Assembly (NCBI GenBank): GCA_002099365.1
Contig: MSED01000007.1
Location: 248,001 to 312,000 of the forward strand
DNA from: Phialophora verrucosa
Taxonomy: Eukaryota; Ascomycota; Eurotiomycetes; Chaetothyriales; Herpotrichiellaceae
DNA length: 64,000 nt
Reading direction: 5' to 3'
The notes beneath the pieces were generated by a model. That model saw nothing but the letters and a program-made list of their open reading frames with translations. It was not told the DNA's origin and did not search any database. Of the stretch, positions 32,629 through 42,479 are shown piece after piece. Both the position numbers and the translations under genes were made by a program. Each line of letters starts with the position of its first letter. The first letter of the stretch is position 1.

Positions 32629-33113
32629 GCACCACGAGGCACCTAGACATAGTCAGGTCGTATCAGTGGTTTGTAAATAGTGTCAACGAGACGAGACTTT
32701 TCCGCGCCATTGATGGCTGCAATGAGAGGCGAGAGCGTGCAAGTCGACGCTGATATGGCAAGGCCAGTGGGCCCCTTTGCTTCAACCAATCGCACTTTCT
32801 CTCCCGGTTGGGTCAAGGCCGACTTTGGGTGGCGGCTCCTCCTTGGACCGACCAACAACTGCAAGACAACAGCTCCGTCCTCTTCAGGCGACAGGAGATG
32901 CCGCAGCTATCTGCATTTACTTGCCAATACTGGAAGAAATGTGCTTTCAATCGAACAGACCACTTTCTCTGATGGCCATGCTTGGTCCGGAGTCATGTCC
33001 TCAAGATCACAAGACACTATAAGACATGGTAGGTGTCGTGGATGGATGAAGGCGGAGTGCTTGGGGGTCACTGCCTAACCTATTGCCATGGTCTACGGGA
33101 CCCAACGAATACA
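32629..33113. other. intergenic region within the amine cluster
   Basis: About 485 bp between the cupin and the Rieske gene. No gene or motif recognised; it presumably holds the Rieske promoter. Confidence 0.45.
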
Positions 33114-34470
33114 ATGAGCGAAGATAAGACAAACGGACTCACGCCCATGCCTGGTGCTACATTACCAGCTTCCTGGTATTCCACGCGAGGAAGTTACGAG
33201 CTGGAACGTCGAGCCATCTTTGCCCGTCGGTGGCTGCTCATCTCCCACGAGCTTCGCTTCCAAACACTCGGCTCCTATGCCAGTTTCACGGTTGCCGGCT
33301 ATCCATTCTTCATTATCCGTGACCGCAAAGGGCATCTGAATGCATTCCTCAACGTTTGCCGCCATCGAGCATTTCCGGTGGTGCTCCAAACCGAGGGCAC
33401 CGCCAATATCCTGGCCTGCAAGTATCATGGTGAGTCTGATGCAGTTTTCCGATCCACCGAATTCGTTCTGACACGGCTAAGGATGGTCGTACGGTCTCAA
33501 TGGGAACCTTGCCAAAGCACCCAAGTTCGATAGTGTCGAAGGCTTTGACAAGTCCCAATATGGCCTGTTCCGAGTTCATCTCAAGGTGGATGAAAGAGGA
33601 TTTGTCTGGGTGAACCTTGACGCTGCGGATGTGCCCGGGGTGAGCTGGGAAGAATCGTTCAGTCAAGTGGACCTGCAGAGGAGGTTGCAAGTCTTTGACA
33701 TGAAGAATTATCGTTACGACCACAGTTGGGACATGGACGGGGTATATAACTGGAAGACTCTGATCGACAACTACAACGAGGTAAGAGTGTCGAAAAGTGT
33801 CCCAAACTTGACGCTGAACTTGCCTAGTGCTATCATTGTTCCATGGCACACCCTGGTATCGCCAAGGTCACCAACCTAGACAGCTATGACGTTAGGACCG
33901 ACAAAGGTTTCATTGAGCATTATGCTGAGAGCAAAGGCAACGCAGATGATGCTAGTGGTAATGTGGCACCTACATACCTCTTCCCTAACGCATCCATCAC
34001 CATGACGTGAGTGTTGGACCCTAGAGCAGCTCCACGAGGCGGTGATGAGGCTGACCATGGCTAGAGACCATTACTTCTATCTCATGAGAGTCGTTCCTGT
34101 CTCCGAGACCCTTGTGTCTATGCAATACGAAGTGTATCGCAACATCCATAGCAGCGACCAAGACTTTGAGGAGATGGACCGGTTTTTCAAGCAGGTCGAG
34201 GGCGAGGACAAGTACCTCTGTACCAATGCCCAAAAGAATCTGAACGCTGGAGGCTATGTATCGGGGCCGTTGCATCCACACAATGAAAAGGGCGTGCTGC
34301 ATTTCAAATCTCTAGTCAAGAAGATACTGGCCGAACACAGGGAGAAGGAGAAATCATTAGGGCATGAAATCATTCCTGCCCAAAGGGTCCCGAACAGCAC
34401 CGGCATCGACGAGGAGGAATCATTCTGCAGGGACGTTTGTAGTAGTACCGCGGGCGACGTTGCCTGGTGA
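33114..34470 (+). CDS. Rieske non-haem iron oxygenase, choline-monooxygenase-like
   Basis: Ring-hydroxylating-type oxygenase alpha subunit of the fungal/plant choline monooxygenase group, which oxidises quaternary amines (choline to betaine aldehyde in plants). Exons 33114-33429, 33482-33780, 33828-34006 and 34065-34470 encode 399 aa; introns are 52, 47 and 58 nt. The Rieske [2Fe-2S] ligands are Cys82 and His84 (NVCRHRAF) and Cys102 and His105 (ACKYHGWSYG), the last motif being completed by the first splice. The mononuclear iron site is in DNYNECYHCSMAHP (201-214), with His208 and His213. PHYFY-like DHYFYLMRVVP follows. Its partner reductase is not visible. The neighbouring amine oxidase, permease and cupin support amine catabolism; the exact substrate is unknown. 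Confidence 0.92.
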
Positions 34471-34857
34471 GTAGTCTATGTTCTGGATAGATGTGGTCAA
34501 TCTCACGTTTGTATCTTGGTTATGACTTAATGGGGAGGGAGGTCTACGGAGGCCGCCAGTTTCGGGCGGTTGTAGGGGTCAATTGGCCTGCCGGACGAAT
34601 CGCTGTTTAACTATAAGTCATCAGGAATCCCGGGTCGGCTAAGCCTCGCCCGCCCGAGTCAGTCGTGGGCGGAACTTGGTGAAACTAACAGCAAGCATCG
34701 CGACCCCGCCTCCCGGTGGCGAGTGGCTTTCTCTCATCCTTTGTTTGTCTTTTCCTCACCAGCCTTTACTGCCTCCAGCCACTGGCCAACGTCCAGGAAT
34801 TGGTTCGATGTGAGCCATGACTCGCTGGGCGGTGATCTCTTTCTCCGTTTGTCGACT
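34471..34857. other. intergenic region before the cluster regulator
   Basis: About 390 bp between the Rieske gene and the Zn2Cys6 gene. No supportable element. Confidence 0.4.
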
Positions 34858-36912
34858 ATGTCCTTGGTGGTCAGGGCTGCAAAATCCCGAAGCGGCTGTA
34901 GGACTTGCAAACAACGAAGGGTATGTCCAAGAAATTACGACGTCCGCGATATGCTGATTCAACGTCAGGTGAAATGCGACGAGGCTATCCCGACCTGCAA
35001 GCAGTGTGCTTCCAAGAAGCTCGAATGTCCAGGGTATGCGCCACGCTGGAAATGGTCAACCAAACATGAAAAGCACCCCGGCCTCCCGAAGAGAAGGAAC
35101 GGGGCCTCTGGGAAGACGAGCGCGGTCTCAAAGAATCCGACCGACATTATTGTTGCGGCAAATGACTCTCCTCCAACATATCCTCGTGAATCAGGAGTGC
35201 GCGACGTGAATACTGATTCGAGTCACACTACTCCAGCATCTACCAGCCTACCTATGCAGGGCTGGGATCAGATCGAAATTGGAACAAGTGAGCCCTGTCC
35301 AACTTCGAATACCGGGAAAGATCAATATTCGCTCCCAGAAGCATCTGGACCTCCTTCGCTGAACCCATCCAGTCGCACCTCGCCAACTCTTTTCTTGCAG
35401 CCTTCTCGAGCCGCCGATCGGCCACTGTGGCAGCCACCTGATATCATACTTAGCAACCCACAAGTCCAGGTCGAGCTTTTCACTCATAAAATCTGCAAAT
35501 TCTTGACAGCTTTCGATTCAGACTATAACCAGTTCCGGAAAGTGGGTACGTCCGGGCTCAAAGAATCGCTGCTTTTCTTCTCCTTGTGTCGGTACATTAC
35601 TGCAGCCTTTCTCAACTCAAGCGCCCTGAGCGCCAGCAATGCCTTGTTGGTGCAAAATGCACAGACCGAGATATTGCATCGCTTACGAAATGAGGTGGCA
35701 CAGTTGGATATCTCAAAGCAAGCCAAAATCGAAGAGGTTCTGATGGCCGTCATCATGTTCGGTCTCACTACAAATTGGGATGGGTCCAACGCGCCTAGCA
35801 TATTCCATTACAATGCCGCCGTCCGCATGTACTGCCACACTTACCAAAACTCCGACGCCAACACGCGCCCGGGCGACCGTCAGGAGTTTTTCCTACAATC
35901 CCTCATTTACTGGTGGATGGGACTGGCCTTCGTCACAGACACGGCGGATTACCGTCTCCTCGAGCCTCCAGTCAGCAGTCCTGGGCCATTCCCGGGTCGT
36001 GGGTCCACGCTGAATGACAAGAGGATCCCTCACCCTCTCGCTGGAGTGTCGCCGGAGGCGCAAATGCTCCTGGGAAAGGTGGGCTCGCTGGTATATGGAC
36101 AGAGGATCAGGCGCCGCGAGAACTCGTTTACCAGCTTGAGTAGGCTGCAAAGGGACTATCGGGCACTGCAGGAAGCCCGAAAGCTCGAAGAAGAGGCCTT
36201 GTCGATGGACCTCCCAAGCGCTGACGAGTTCGTTAATATTGCTGACCCAGACACGCCCATTGACGATCTCGTCAACACCGCAGAGGCACATCGCCTCTCA
36301 GCTCTACTGTTACTGTACAGAACATTTCCTGACCTATTGAACACGAGACTGAAGCTCGACGAGGATACGTCCACTCCCCATCAGCCAGCAGAGGAGAGAA
36401 GATTGTTATGGCTAACAGCGCTAGCAACTCATGCCCTTGGGATTATCAGCCGGAATGCACCAAGATCTGGAACGCGCGCCATCGAACAGATTCTATTGGT
36501 CATAATTGCCGGAGAGTTAAGAAAGCCACCATCCTCCTCGATGGTTCAGATATACGACGAAGGCCATGCGTATATCTTCAGCTCCATGTCGACTGGGACA
36601 TCTCCACCTACCTCAACCACGACAGATCCTCTAGATCAATTCGCCGCTCTCTCCCACCTTTCCCATCAGGACCCTGTCTACATAGTTCCTGATGGTCCCT
36701 TTCGCGACCCGCAGGGATTAGATCATGTTACCCAGGCTCGCGGGACGGTCCTACGGCGCCTCCAGTCGATCCGTAAGATCTTGCCTTACAAATCACTTGA
36801 AATCGTGGAAGAGCTCGTGCTGGCGACGTGGGAGACGAGCGATAACGAAAAGTATGAAGTGTTCTGGATGGACATAATGATTGAGAAAGACTGGAGATTT
36901 CTCTTGATATAA
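34858..36912 (+). CDS. Zn2Cys6 transcription factor, likely cluster regulator
   Basis: DNA-binding regulator of 668 aa. Exon 1 (34858-34920) ends SRSGCRTCKQRR; a 48-nt intron (34921-34968, GTATGT...CGTCAG) follows; exon 2 (34969-36912) opens VKCDEAIPTCKQCASKKLEC. The cysteines at 14, 17, 24, 31, 34 and 41 have exact Zn2Cys6 spacing only after splicing. GYAPRWKW after the cluster is typical of a large fungal regulator family. A serine/threonine/proline-rich linker (about 60-190) precedes a helical middle domain with KIEEVLMAVIMFGLTTNWDG. The ATG at 34858 is used; the upstream open frame has only GTG. It reads in the same direction as the cupin and Rieske genes just before it, so it probably controls them (inference). 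The intron is a multiple of three without stops. Confidence 0.9.
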   Translation: MSLVVRAAKSRSGCRTCKQRRVCPRNYDVRDMLIQRQVKCDEAIPTCKQCASKKLECPGYAPRWKWSTKHEKHPGLPKRRNGASGKTSAVSKNPTDIIVAANDSPPTYPRESGVRDVNTDSSHTTPASTSLPMQGWDQIEIGTSEPCPTSNTGKDQYSLPEASGPPSLNPSSRTSPTLFLQPSRAADRPLWQPPDIILSNPQVQVELFTHKICKFLTAFDSDYNQFRKVGTSGLKESLLFFSLCRYITAAFLNSSALSASNALLVQNAQTEILHRLRNEVAQLDISKQAKIEEVLMAVIMFGLTTNWDGSNAPSIFHYNAAVRMYCHTYQNSDANTRPGDRQEFFLQSLIYWWMGLAFVTDTADYRLLEPPVSSPGPFPGRGSTLNDKRIPHPLAGVSPEAQMLLGKVGSLVYGQRIRRRENSFTSLSRLQRDYRALQEARKLEEEALSMDLPSADEFVNIADPDTPIDDLVNTAEAHRLSALLLLYRTFPDLLNTRLKLDEDTSTPHQPAEERRLLWLTALATHALGIISRNAPRSGTRAIEQILLVIIAGELRKPPSSSMVQIYDEGHAYIFSSMSTGTSPPTSTTTDPLDQFAALSHLSHQDPVYIVPDGPFRDPQGLDHVTQARGTVLRRLQSIRKILPYKSLEIVEELVLATWETSDNEKYEVFWMDIMIEKDWRFLLI

Positions 36913-37518
36913 AACCGTTTTGATGTGCCATTACCCATCACCAAAGCCGACCTCTTTGTTATGAGCACAGAGGTTTCTTAAGGCATGGTCAAGTGCCGTC
37001 TTGAGATGGCGGAACTCTCAAGCACTCACCATTCCCCCGAGTTGGGCAGAACCGGATCAGATACATGGCTCGTTACCCTCGATGAATCTGCCCCACCAAT
37101 CAGGCAGAAGCTGTCGAGTTCAAAGGTCTTTGTCTCCAACATCCCCAGACTGGACTGTCGTTCCGTTTTCGTGGCGATTTGGGCACGGAAAATGCGACTT
37201 CCGACTTTCCCACACAAAGAACGCTGGGCAAATTATTCCCAAGCCCTCGTGGCACTCCACTACCAGGACTGTCATTAGAAAATCCCTCCATGACCAACCC
37301 GAATCCGGCACATTCCAAACGAATTCTACCGCCAGAGCAAGTACTTATCAACAAAGAATCCCTCCATGACCAACCCGAATCCGGCACGTTCCAAACGAAC
37401 CCTACCATCGGAATGTCTAACATAGAGAGAGATAGGGAGAGATATCTCGATCCCGAGTCGCTCCAAGGCCCAACATGAATACATCATCCATTCTCTCTTC
37501 TTATCACGCTTTCTCAAA
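36913..37518. other. intergenic region with a direct repeat
   Basis: About 600 bp between the regulator and the first NTase-fold gene. It carries a direct repeat of about 51 bp (see separate entry); no gene recognised. Confidence 0.5.
37281..37407. repeat. direct repeat, two copies of about 51 bp, 76 bp apart
   Basis: Copies at 37281-37331 and 37357-37407 share AATCCCTCCATGACCAACCC and continue GAATCCGGCAC(A/G)TTCC, differing by only a few bases, mostly transitions. They end shortly before the first NTase-fold gene. Confidence 0.85.
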
Positions 37519-38398
37519 ATGCCTGGCTTTACATTCGATGCCGAGCAACTTTACCTTGCTTGTGTCGAAGGGATTGGTGGCCTCACGGACGAACTTGTTG
37601 CAGGGATTTCAGAGACGCTTGATGAAGCTGGTGTTCCCAGTGTTCTCTGGAACGAATATTTGCTGACGCTCTACGGAGTTCCAACTGCAAAATTTGTGAG
37701 TGTAGCTCTGTTGGAATCTACGGTCTGCACACGGCTGTCTAATTACTTTGTAGGGACTCGACTTTGTTTTGCCTGACGAAAAAATATCTGCTGGCTACGA
37801 AGCTCTTCTTGCTGTCGGATTCCTCCAAGAGTGCAGCCAGCATCCAGCATGTCCCTTCGTAGTCACGCCAGCGTTACCACCCCCGGCGCGGCACCTACAC
37901 CTCCATGAACGCATGACCTTGGCTCTATTCAAGAAATCAGACATGCTTTGGGACGTACCGAGTTTCGAGGTGGAAGCATCCAACGGAGCGTTGACGTTTG
38001 CTTCGCAAGCTCCGGTGCCTCATACTGATTCCAGGGGACGATTGGCTCCCTTCGCAGCCCACCTCTACCCGGTACGCATACCTACAGTGGGCTATTACAT
38101 AGAGGCTCTAACCCAACTCTACATCCTATATGACACCAGTGTCCACAAATGGGGGATTTATTGGTGTTATATTGGTACGTACGTGGCGAGGTCATACATC
38201 CTGGACGTCGAGACGGATCTCAAGCCGGAGTTCAGACCTGTTTGGCGAATCATGACACGCACGGCAAAATGGAACCATGAAAAGGAGCAAAGGGCGCTCA
38301 GAAAACTTGAGGCCGTGGTAAAGAAACGCAGAGGGATAGCGGCCGAGCAGGCCGAGCAAGCCGAGCAGTCTGAGCAGGATCCGAGCACAGCCACTTAA
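37519..38398 (+). CDS. nucleotidyltransferase-fold protein, degenerate active site
   Basis: Protein of 273 aa from exons 37519-37695 and 37754-38398 (58-nt intron). The segment GVPSVLWNEYLLTLYGVP followed by KFGLDFVLPDEKI matches the start of fungal MNT/AbiEii-like nucleotidyltransferase-fold proteins. There one normally sees a glycine pair, then LYGxPRxTxDLDFVVPD. Here the glycine pair is replaced by Trp-Asn (44-45) and the first aspartate of the DxD pair by Gly60, leaving Asp62, so catalysis is doubtful. Later blocks ALLAVGFLQECSQ, FKKSDMLWDVP and YPVRIPTVGYYIEAL also follow the family plan. The tail is lysine-rich, then a run of Ala-Glu-Gln repeats. Function unknown. The next gene carries the same fold with its motif intact. 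Confidence 0.65.
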
Positions 38399-38949
38399 CA
38401 TCACAACGCTCCCAAGCGCGGTCTGATGCCATGACGCAGAGACGGGATTGTACTGCGGGTGTACCTTCCGCGGGTTCAGTTGGCGCAGAATGATGGAATA
38501 TGCTAATACAAAGAGGCTTGCTTTCACCAATGTGGATCCGTTGGGTACCTACATAAACTGCTCGGCAACCCAGACAAAGGTACTCTGTGTGATCAATGCT
38601 GCCACGCCGCATGTTGTTCTTCCTTTGTCAGTCATGCTCTATCCCGTCTACCAACCAAGCAGGGCTACGATTGCCAAGTCGAACCAAATCGAACAAACCA
38701 AGCTGTGTGTTTTGAGCTATGTTTCCTCCCGCCCGGGACAAAGTGTGAGAAAGACCAAACCGCCTAGCAAAGTCAAACATTCTTTGAACGAGCTCATGGA
38801 TTGTCCGGCTTCAAGCGTAGGAAGAGAGCGCATTCAAGGTATAAGAACATATCTAGGCTCTGTGTCCCTAGATCTTCATTCTCTGCACCTGTTCAACATT
38901 TGCTTTCAGATATTCCAACATTCGCTTTCGGATATTTCAACATCACAAG
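38399..38949. other. intergenic region between the two NTase-fold genes
   Basis: About 550 bp. Two tandem copies of a 22-bp unit (38894-38915 and 38916-38937, unit CAACATTYGCTTTCRGATAT plus two bases) sit directly ahead of the next ATG. No other feature. Confidence 0.5.
38894..38937. repeat. tandem 22-bp repeat in the 5' leader
   Basis: Two near-identical 22-bp units end 12 bp before the ATG of the second NTase-fold gene. Confidence 0.75.
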
Positions 38950-39709
38950 ATGGCTACGCCTGTCTCTTTCCCTCTCCATACCCCGGCTATCACACCGTCG
39001 AGAACCACTTCTTCCGCTCCGAACCTCTTGGTTGAGCTTGAGCGGGCAGCTCGTGATGTCATCGGATATCTCCAGCAAATCCCAGAGTTCGTGAACGAGA
39101 AGATCGCGGTTGTCGGAGGAATGGCGGCGATGCATTACATTCCAGATCGGAAAACCGAAGTAAGTCTGAACTATGCAGCCCGAGACCCAACAGTCTAAAC
39201 CGCCTAGCAGGACATTGACCTCCTCGTCACCATGGCCGACGCAAAGAAAAGACTTCTCGCTCTCCCATACACGCGATTCAGAGACGAGCCCACCGGCCTC
39301 AGGTACCAGCCAGATTGGGCAAACGGGGGATTTCAGGTCGATCTCATGCATGCCAGCCAGGTTAGTACGAACGCCCAGTCACCATGCGCAAAGTCAACTA
39401 AATGCATTCAAGTTCCCTTACCTCCCCGAAGCGGCAGCGGCGATCGACACAGTGCAAGACGGCCCATTGCCATACATATCTGCTGTCGACCTGATGGTCT
39501 TCAAAGTCTTCAGTTGCGGCATGCACCATCAAGCGACCAAAGGCCAACAAGACGTTCGTGAGGTGGAGCGCCTGTCGGCAATTATGTCCAACCCTAACCC
39601 ACCTGTCCTGACGGCTCAGCAGAGGCAAATCATGGAGAATGAGCTCAGCACTCTCGCTCAAAACAGCATCCACACCGCGTTTTGGTGGAGACTTCGCCTC
39701 CATACTTAG
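38950..39709 (+). CDS. nucleotidyltransferase-fold protein with intact motif
   Basis: Protein of 218 aa from exons 38950-39159, 39211-39360 and 39413-39709 (introns 51 and 52 nt). The nucleotidyltransferase signature is complete: KIAVVGGMAAMHYIP with Gly56-Gly57, then after the splice EDIDLLV with Asp71 and Asp73, and a third acidic residue in GGFQVDLMH (Asp114). Next, PYISAVDLMVFKVFS and KGQQDVREVERL correspond to the helical part of AbiEii/MNT-like proteins. Such folds include toxin-antitoxin AMP-transferases in bacteria, but fungal members have no assigned substrate. With the adjacent degenerate homologue it may form a pair (one active, one inactive), which is speculation from gene order. 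Confidence 0.72.
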
Positions 39710-40805
39710 CTTCGAGTCTGCGAGATGAAGGCCAAGGAGTCTAACTCGGCCGGCAACGGGGATGTCAAAAGTGATCAGTGGGAGTTGGAGCTTGGAAATG
39801 TTGGACATGTTCAAGACGGTTGGGGGGTTGCAGCCACGGGAAATTCAAATCGTCAAGGCCACGGCCACGGCCACGGCGGGGGCGGAGGACGAGGTTATGA
39901 CTCACTGGGTTGGTCATGCTGTTGCTATGTAGTCAGCCTGCCATGTCCATGTTAAATCAATGTCATTCATGTGCACTCGCGGCCAACGGTGAATCGTGAA
40001 TCGCGATCTGTGATTCTGCTGGGGATCCCAAACGGCGGATCTTCTTTGGAAATGTGCCTTGGGTGCGAACAGTCTCACCTGGACCGCGGACCTCAGTGGT
40101 TTCGAAAGGTTGAATTGCCGATGCGTCTGCGGCCGTCCATGCTGAGTATTATGTACTCGTCACGCCGCCGAGCCAAGTGCGCGCCCCTTTTCCATCATAC
40201 CATAACATTTACCAGCTGGACAGATTGAGACGAAACCCGTGGACGGGACGTACTGTACTGCCAACGCACACCGGTCCGAGTACAAATAGAAACACGCTAA
40301 GATAAGGCCAAGGCCAAGGCCGAAATATGATCGTGGATGGCGAACACGGTACCAGTACCCTGTATGTGTTCGAGGAACTCTCCGTGCTCGCCAGCCTCGA
40401 GCGGTGGCAACAATGTGCACACGGTGCAACTGGGGTAAATACGAGGTGGAGATATATATCGGTTGAAGTGCTTGCCCGCGGATCATGATCGGGCCCGGTG
40501 GCCACAACGACGGTTCATCGGTTCATGCCATGTTTCGGAACTCCCTACTTCGAGGACTGGGGGGTCGGCCCCAGGGCAGGCTGACAACCGCATATCAGCG
40601 CCACCAAGAGAGCAACTTCACACGTTCGCGAACCCACCATACGTGCAAGTACGAGTATGCCGCTCGGGTTGGTCGACACCGGGAAAATCTCAATTGGATT
40701 ATTCCGGGTCCGCATACTGTATGGCAGAAGTCTACGTTTCGGGGGCCAGGCATCTAATGGAGGCTTGGTGCCACATCACTTCGGTCCACCGGATGAACCA
40801 AAAAT
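39710..40805. other. intergenic region with short hexamer repeats
   Basis: About 1.1 kb between convergent genes. (GGCCAC)3 at 39857-39874 and (AAGGCC)3 at 40304-40321; no gene recognised. Confidence 0.5.
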
Positions 40806-42479
40806 CTACGGCCGCTTCCCGCTGGCAAACCGACTCAGCGCAGGTCCCAACTCGACTTTGTCCCGTCTCAAGCGATCCTTGTCCTTCTCGGCCCTCTCCT
40901 TCCTCATCTCCTCCAACCTCATCCTCTTCTCGTCGATGATGTTCTTGCCACCCTTCTTCCGCAAATATCTCCTCAACGCACTATTCTTGCCCCTCGCACG
41001 GTTCTTCTCCTTCTCCTTCAGTTTCGCAAGAGGGTCTTCGGCAGGGGCGTCCAGATCCTTCTCACGCTTCCTTTGCTCCGCGCTGCGGGTGTCGAGCGTG
41101 CCGATAAAGGTAGGATCCAAGGCGATAGTTTCGGGTTGGAGTTTTGTGAGCAGCGATTTAACTTCTGTTTCCTGTCTCTGTTTGCGCGTTTCATAGGGAT
41201 TGACTTCGAGCGCGTCGTAGTTTGGTTCTCCGGCCCCCGGGACGATGATGCTGCTGAATCCGGAGGCATGGGAGATGCCGAGAATGTCGTCGAAGGGACA
41301 GAAGCGCACACGTTCGACACGCTGGCCGTCGTTGCCCCAGTTCAAGTAAGGTGATTGAACCTTCTCAGGTACGCGGGCGGGAGTCGACGTGAACAAGTCT
41401 TTCCAGATTGTCACGCCGGTGCCGCTTGCTACGGCTGCGAGGCCCCGGTCGGAGATGTCGATTGATGACGCAGGTTGGCGGGTCGTGTAAGTGTGGACCT
41501 CTTTCAGGGCACGGATGTCCCACAGCTTGAGACGCAGGTCTTGGCCGCCACAGAGCATGTAGTGGCCTGATCGGTCAACTGCTATCGAGCGAACCGGACC
41601 GGAGTTGGACTGCATCTTGATCAACGCGTCCGTGGAATTCGGAGACCAGAGCGAGACAGTGCCGTTCTGGTGGCCGATGTGGAGGATGGCATTGTACGGA
41701 TTCTGCGCCAGGGAGGTGGGTGATCCTTTGCGGGTCGAATACTCGGCCACTATCTTCCCCGTTGACGTGTCTGTGTACCTCAGAAACCCGCTGTTTTCGA
41801 TACCGGCGAGGAGAAAATGGTAGGGTAGAAATTCGAGGTGTGACGTCTCAACGTATTTCCGCAAGCAGTGGATTTCCACCCCGGCATGGTCATAGATGTA
41901 GGTATGTTTCTTCTGCGCCACTGCAAAGTACTGGTCGTTGTGCAGCCATTTTGCGTCCCTCACCGTTTCGTTCAGATGTAACTCGCAGCCGGGCTTCCCC
42001 GCTCGCCATTCGCACGTAGCAATATGACCCTTCCTCCCGGCGAGCAGTAAACTGCGCCCATTCCTCGTGTAATCCGAAACATAAGGCCCGAGGTCCAATT
42101 TGAACTCGATCGACTTGTTGGCCTGCTGTATCCCAACTGCATCAAGTATGTCGTCCTGCCGCACTTTGTACGTCTTCTCCAGCTCACTTTCGGGCTGGAG
42201 AAAGCCCTCCTCGTTCTCGTATAGGATTTCTGCGTCTTTGGCATTCAAGACTGCGGTCCGGTATTTGGTCTCAATACGCTTGAGATTTGCGCGCAGTTTT
42301 TTGTCCTTGACCTCATTGATGCGGACGGGGCGACCTCGCCCGTATTTCCTCCGTGCTTCGGCGATGCGTTTTTGGCTCTCTTTGTCTTCCTGCGTTAAGT
42401 GCGTCGTTTTTCGTTTCGTTGGTGGCTGGAGGTTGCGGATCGCGAGTTGGCCGCCGCTATTCTCGACGAGCGTCTCCAT
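40806..42479 (-). CDS. UTP7: U3 snoRNP WD-repeat protein Utp7/WDR46
   Basis: Nucleolar component of the small-subunit processome, needed for 18S rRNA maturation at early cleavage sites. Single exon, 557 aa. A basic N-terminus (about 20-75: RKYGRGRPVRINEVKDKKL, a hallmark) leads to YKVRQDDILDAVGIQQANKS, then a beta-propeller from about 125 to 390. Blocks: LDLGPYVSDYTRNGRSLLLA, HLNETVRDAKWLHNDQYFAV and KKHTYIYDHAGVEIHCL. After these come HIGHQNGTVSLWSP and CGGQDLRLKLWDIR. The C-terminus has the conserved GAGEPNYDALEVNPYETRKQR and a lysine/arginine-rich tail. Length and order match yeast Utp7 (554 aa). Transcribed towards the NTase-fold gene. Confidence 0.95.
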   Translation of the reverse strand: METLVENSGGQLAIRNLQPPTKRKTTHLTQEDKESQKRIAEARRKYGRGRPVRINEVKDKKLRANLKRIETKYRTAVLNAKDAEILYENEEGFLQPESELEKTYKVRQDDILDAVGIQQANKSIEFKLDLGPYVSDYTRNGRSLLLAGRKGHIATCEWRAGKPGCELHLNETVRDAKWLHNDQYFAVAQKKHTYIYDHAGVEIHCLRKYVETSHLEFLPYHFLLAGIENSGFLRYTDTSTGKIVAEYSTRKGSPTSLAQNPYNAILHIGHQNGTVSLWSPNSTDALIKMQSNSGPVRSIAVDRSGHYMLCGGQDLRLKLWDIRALKEVHTYTTRQPASSIDISDRGLAAVASGTGVTIWKDLFTSTPARVPEKVQSPYLNWGNDGQRVERVRFCPFDDILGISHASGFSSIIVPGAGEPNYDALEVNPYETRKQRQETEVKSLLTKLQPETIALDPTFIGTLDTRSAEQRKREKDLDAPAEDPLAKLKEKEKNRARGKNSALRRYLRKKGGKNIIDEKRMRLEEMRKERAEKDKDRLRRDKVELGPALSRFASGKRP

